From Pseudomonas chlororaphis subsp. piscium (GTDB lineage: Bacteria > Pseudomonadota > Gammaproteobacteria > Pseudomonadales > Pseudomonadaceae), in assembly GCF_003850345.1 (NCBI RefSeq), contig NZ_CP027707.1:5084001-5148000 (forward strand): 64,000 nucleotides of DNA. The letters are read 5' to 3'. The number at the start of each line of letters is the position of its first letter. Positions within the stretch are counted from its first letter, which is position 1. The notes beneath the pieces are model-generated. The model ran no database searches and was not told where the DNA came from. It saw nothing but the letters and a program-made list of their open reading frames with translations. This document shows positions 62,137 through 64,000 of the stretch, one piece after another. Both the position numbers and the translations under genes were made by a program.

Positions 62137-63456
62137 TCAAATTTTTTTTAGGTATTTTATTGCAATCAGGGTGAACAATGTCAGCTCACCTAGAACAAAA
62201 CTGATTGCTGTGCCATAAACTCCCCATACGCTTGTCATTATCACACAAGCGGAAACTGCTACAACGCCCGTCAATATCAAAATCTTGGCGTAATACTTCT
62301 TCGAACTCAAATTGTTCAAGCCCGCTGTTCCCAGCATAAAATTGGAAACCCCAAAGAAGACTCCAATCGTCATAAACAAGAACAACCCAGCCATAAGCTG
62401 TTTGTTTGGATAGGTTTTCAAAAACTCCAAATACTCATTAAGCATCAGCCATAGGATAATAATCCCCGAAAGAATCGTCGCGAGAGTAGCCAACTGTATC
62501 CAAGTTAATTTCATCACCTTGACAAAAGCGCCTGGGCTCGGTGTTTTTTCGTCATGCAATGATTGAATCGCCCTGGTGAAGAAAAACTGATTGAGCGGCC
62601 TGATGAGCGCCTGGAAAGCCTTGATGAGTTTCTCGACCACGGAATAGCTTGCTATGGCGACAGGGCTCACCGAGAAAAGACTCAACACCAGCAAATTGGA
62701 GTCCCTGAACAAAACAACGGCAATGTTCCCGAAGAAAATTTCTTTACCCTCAAGTAAACACTCCCAGAGGCGAGAGAGCGACACGCTGATGTATTTCAAA
62801 CCCAGCACCGCTTTCAAATAGAACGATGAGGCAAGCCCACCTACCAGATAGCATCCACCTACTATCAACGGCAGGAAGTAGACTGGATCTTCCGCTTTCA
62901 AAAAGAGAAACACAATCGAACAGCAGACCAAACGACTTATCAATGTAAAAACTGCGACCGGTAGATTGTTCTCTATCGACTGATAGAAATAGGTCGACTG
63001 AAAAATAAAACTCAATGGCACCAACATCCAGCATAACAATGAAAAGAAAAACTGTTCCTGTAGGAAAAAACCGGAAATTAACACTACGATAGCGCAGACA
63101 AACCAAATCATGAGCCTTGAAAAAAGAATCTCACAATACACATCAGACGCTGCCGTAATTCCGCCACGTGCGTACGAAGTCACGACTCGAGAAACACCGT
63201 TGATTTCATAGCTGTACAGCACGACAGCAAGAATAATGAGCGATACAGCTTCGGATACAACAAGATCTGCAAACTTAGCTGAGCCAAACAGGTGTAGTAC
63301 ATAGGGAAAGATAAAGATAGGCAATACTGCGTTTGCGCCTTGAATGCACGCTAGCGAGGCTATATTTGTTAGGTCTTTACGCAACAATGTCATATCTCGA
63401 ATCAAAGTAAGTTGTTTTACTATTTCTTCCTGCTCATTAACTGGATGCTCAGCCAC
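62137..63456 (-). CDS. wzx: Wzx-type O-unit flippase
   Basis: 439 residues, about twelve membrane helices, MOP/MATE-like polysaccharide exporter: NIASLACIQGANAVLPIFIF then PYVLHLFGSAKFADLV, FRDSNLLVLSLFSVSPVAIA, YSVVEKLIKAFQALIRPLNQ. This P-x-L-x-R / F-x-x-x-x-x-A-x-Y-S pattern is Wzx. It moves lipid-linked repeat units across the inner membrane. A GTG at 63456 after AAGG is my start; ATG 63393 is possible. Its low GC content matches the neighbouring his-like genes. No Wzy polymerase is visible in the window. Confidence 0.88.
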   Translation of the reverse strand: MAEHPVNEQEEIVKQLTLIRDMTLLRKDLTNIASLACIQGANAVLPIFIFPYVLHLFGSAKFADLVVSEAVSLIILAVVLYSYEINGVSRVVTSYARGGITAASDVYCEILFSRLMIWFVCAIVVLISGFFLQEQFFFSLLCWMLVPLSFIFQSTYFYQSIENNLPVAVFTLISRLVCCSIVFLFLKAEDPVYFLPLIVGGCYLVGGLASSFYLKAVLGLKYISVSLSRLWECLLEGKEIFFGNIAVVLFRDSNLLVLSLFSVSPVAIASYSVVEKLIKAFQALIRPLNQFFFTRAIQSLHDEKTPSPGAFVKVMKLTWIQLATLATILSGIIILWLMLNEYLEFLKTYPNKQLMAGLFLFMTIGVFFGVSNFMLGTAGLNNLSSKKYYAKILILTGVVAVSACVIMTSVWGVYGTAISFVLGELTLFTLIAIKYLKKI

Positions 63457-63595
63457 CTCGCCTTGGCTACATCGTTAATTTTTGCACTTTACACACAACA
63501 GAGAGCAGCACCCGCAAAGGTACTGCTCACCCAGGTTATTACAGCCAACCAACACTCATCAGGTCTCTGCAATAAAACCACGATGGTGCACTAAT

Positions 63596-64000
63596 TCATT
63601 TACTCCAGACACCGCGCGTATCAATCAGCTTGATTGCACTCAAGCGGGCAGAAGACAGTTCTTTGAACACTTTATGATCAACCAACATCAACACAATAGT
63701 GGCTTCGTTCAACGCCTCTTCTACCGATTTGAGAGCCACAATATCAACGAGTGTAGCTGGCAGCTCCGAGATATTGGGTTCTACTGCAAATACACGCCCA
63801 GGGTGCTCGTGAGCAATGCGCTTGGTGATCGCTACTGCTGGGCTTTCTCGCAAATCATCAATATCAGGTTTAAAAGCGAGCCCGAAACACGCCACGGTGA
63901 CTTCTCTTGCGGTCTTTTCTGGATTGGACTGCAGATATTCCGCAACAGCCAGTTTGACCTTGTCGATTACCCACTCAGGCTTTGCATCATTCACTTCTCG
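63596..64000 (-). CDS. wecC: WecC-type UDP-ManNAc dehydrogenase (3' part only)
   Basis: C-terminal 134 residues; the frame continues past the right edge. REVNDAKPEWVIDKVKLAVA, then VACFGLAFKPDIDDLRESPA, VEPNISELP and VLMLVDHKVFKEL match E. coli WecC closely in sequence and spacing. WecC oxidises UDP-ManNAc to UDP-ManNAcA with NAD, supplying the uronic acid on which the lyase and amidotransferase of this operon may act. The paired epimerase wecB is presumably just outside the window. Confidence 0.92.
   Translation of the reverse strand, partial: REVNDAKPEWVIDKVKLAVAEYLQSNPEKTAREVTVACFGLAFKPDIDDLRESPAVAITKRIAHEHPGRVFAVEPNISELPATLVDIVALKSVEEALNEATIVLMLVDHKVFKELSSARLSAIKLIDTRGVWSK

Overview
The window looks like a contiguous chromosomal segment of a Pseudomonas of the fluorescens/putida type. 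The evidence is oprI, cysB, the efp-earP pair with an arginine at EF-P position 32, a kdpFABCDE locus, repeated REP-like hairpins, and high-GC coding bias. The gene order around ohrR/ohr, efp/earP, oprI, tesA, ybbA/ybbP and greB agrees with what I remember of P. aeruginosa; no database was searched. I saw no rRNA, tRNA, CRISPR array, insertion sequence or prophage.

Layout. 1-3.4 kb: edge of a YcaQ-type DNA glycosylase, a DUF1127 protein, and a TauE/SafE permease between two LysR regulators. 3.4-5.7 kb: organic-peroxide module (ohrR, ohr, secreted esterase). 5.7-9.5 kb: EF-P and its rhamnosyltransferase, a membrane protein, a GreA/B-like factor and cysB. 9.6-14.5 kb: universal stress protein, 5'-nucleotidase, panE, a thioredoxin-like protein, a degenerate PilZ protein, DAHP synthase and a GNAT. 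14.5-21.2 kb: envelope genes (oprI convergent with an L,D-transpeptidase), tesA divergent from ybbA-ybbP, and greB. 21.2-25.2 kb: lower-GC accessory stretch with a 579-residue acidic/coiled-coil protein, a small membrane protein, an orphan NarL-type response regulator and an unassigned protein. 25.3-33.8 kb: DoxX, MltF-like transglycosylase, TatD, chemoreceptor, Mpo1-like protein, thioesterase, CHAD protein, lipoprotein and patatin phospholipase. 33.8-41.9 kb: complete kdpFABC-kdpDE, including a 29-codon kdpF. 42-47.2 kb: ethanolamine-type permease, DUF2897, DUF1989 with a GntR regulator, TetR and an SDR. 47.4-64 kb: O-antigen/surface polysaccharide locus on the minus strand, bounded on the left by a ComEA-like gene.

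Polysaccharide locus. In transcription order it carries wecC (cut by the window end), a Wzx-type flippase, wbpG-hisH-hisF (sugar amidotransferase), a GT2 transferase, an alcohol dehydrogenase/Gfo-Idh-MocA fusion, a heparinase II/III-type lyase, a WbuB-like GT4, a PglC-like phosphoglycosyl transferase, a decayed slot, a sugar aminotransferase, a WbpM/PglF-type 4,6-dehydratase and a WbpL-type phosphoglycosyl transferase. The set points to an acidic, amidated, amino-sugar-rich repeat unit. The AT-rich part (about 58.6-63.6 kb) looks transferred. The decayed slot lies where a PglD-type acetyltransferase would be expected, and two different chain-initiating enzymes coexist.

The most unusual features are the 21.6-25.2 kb accessory set, the decayed acetyltransferase slot, the fusion dehydrogenase plus lyase pair inside an O-antigen operon, and a symmetric repeat array upstream of kdpF.
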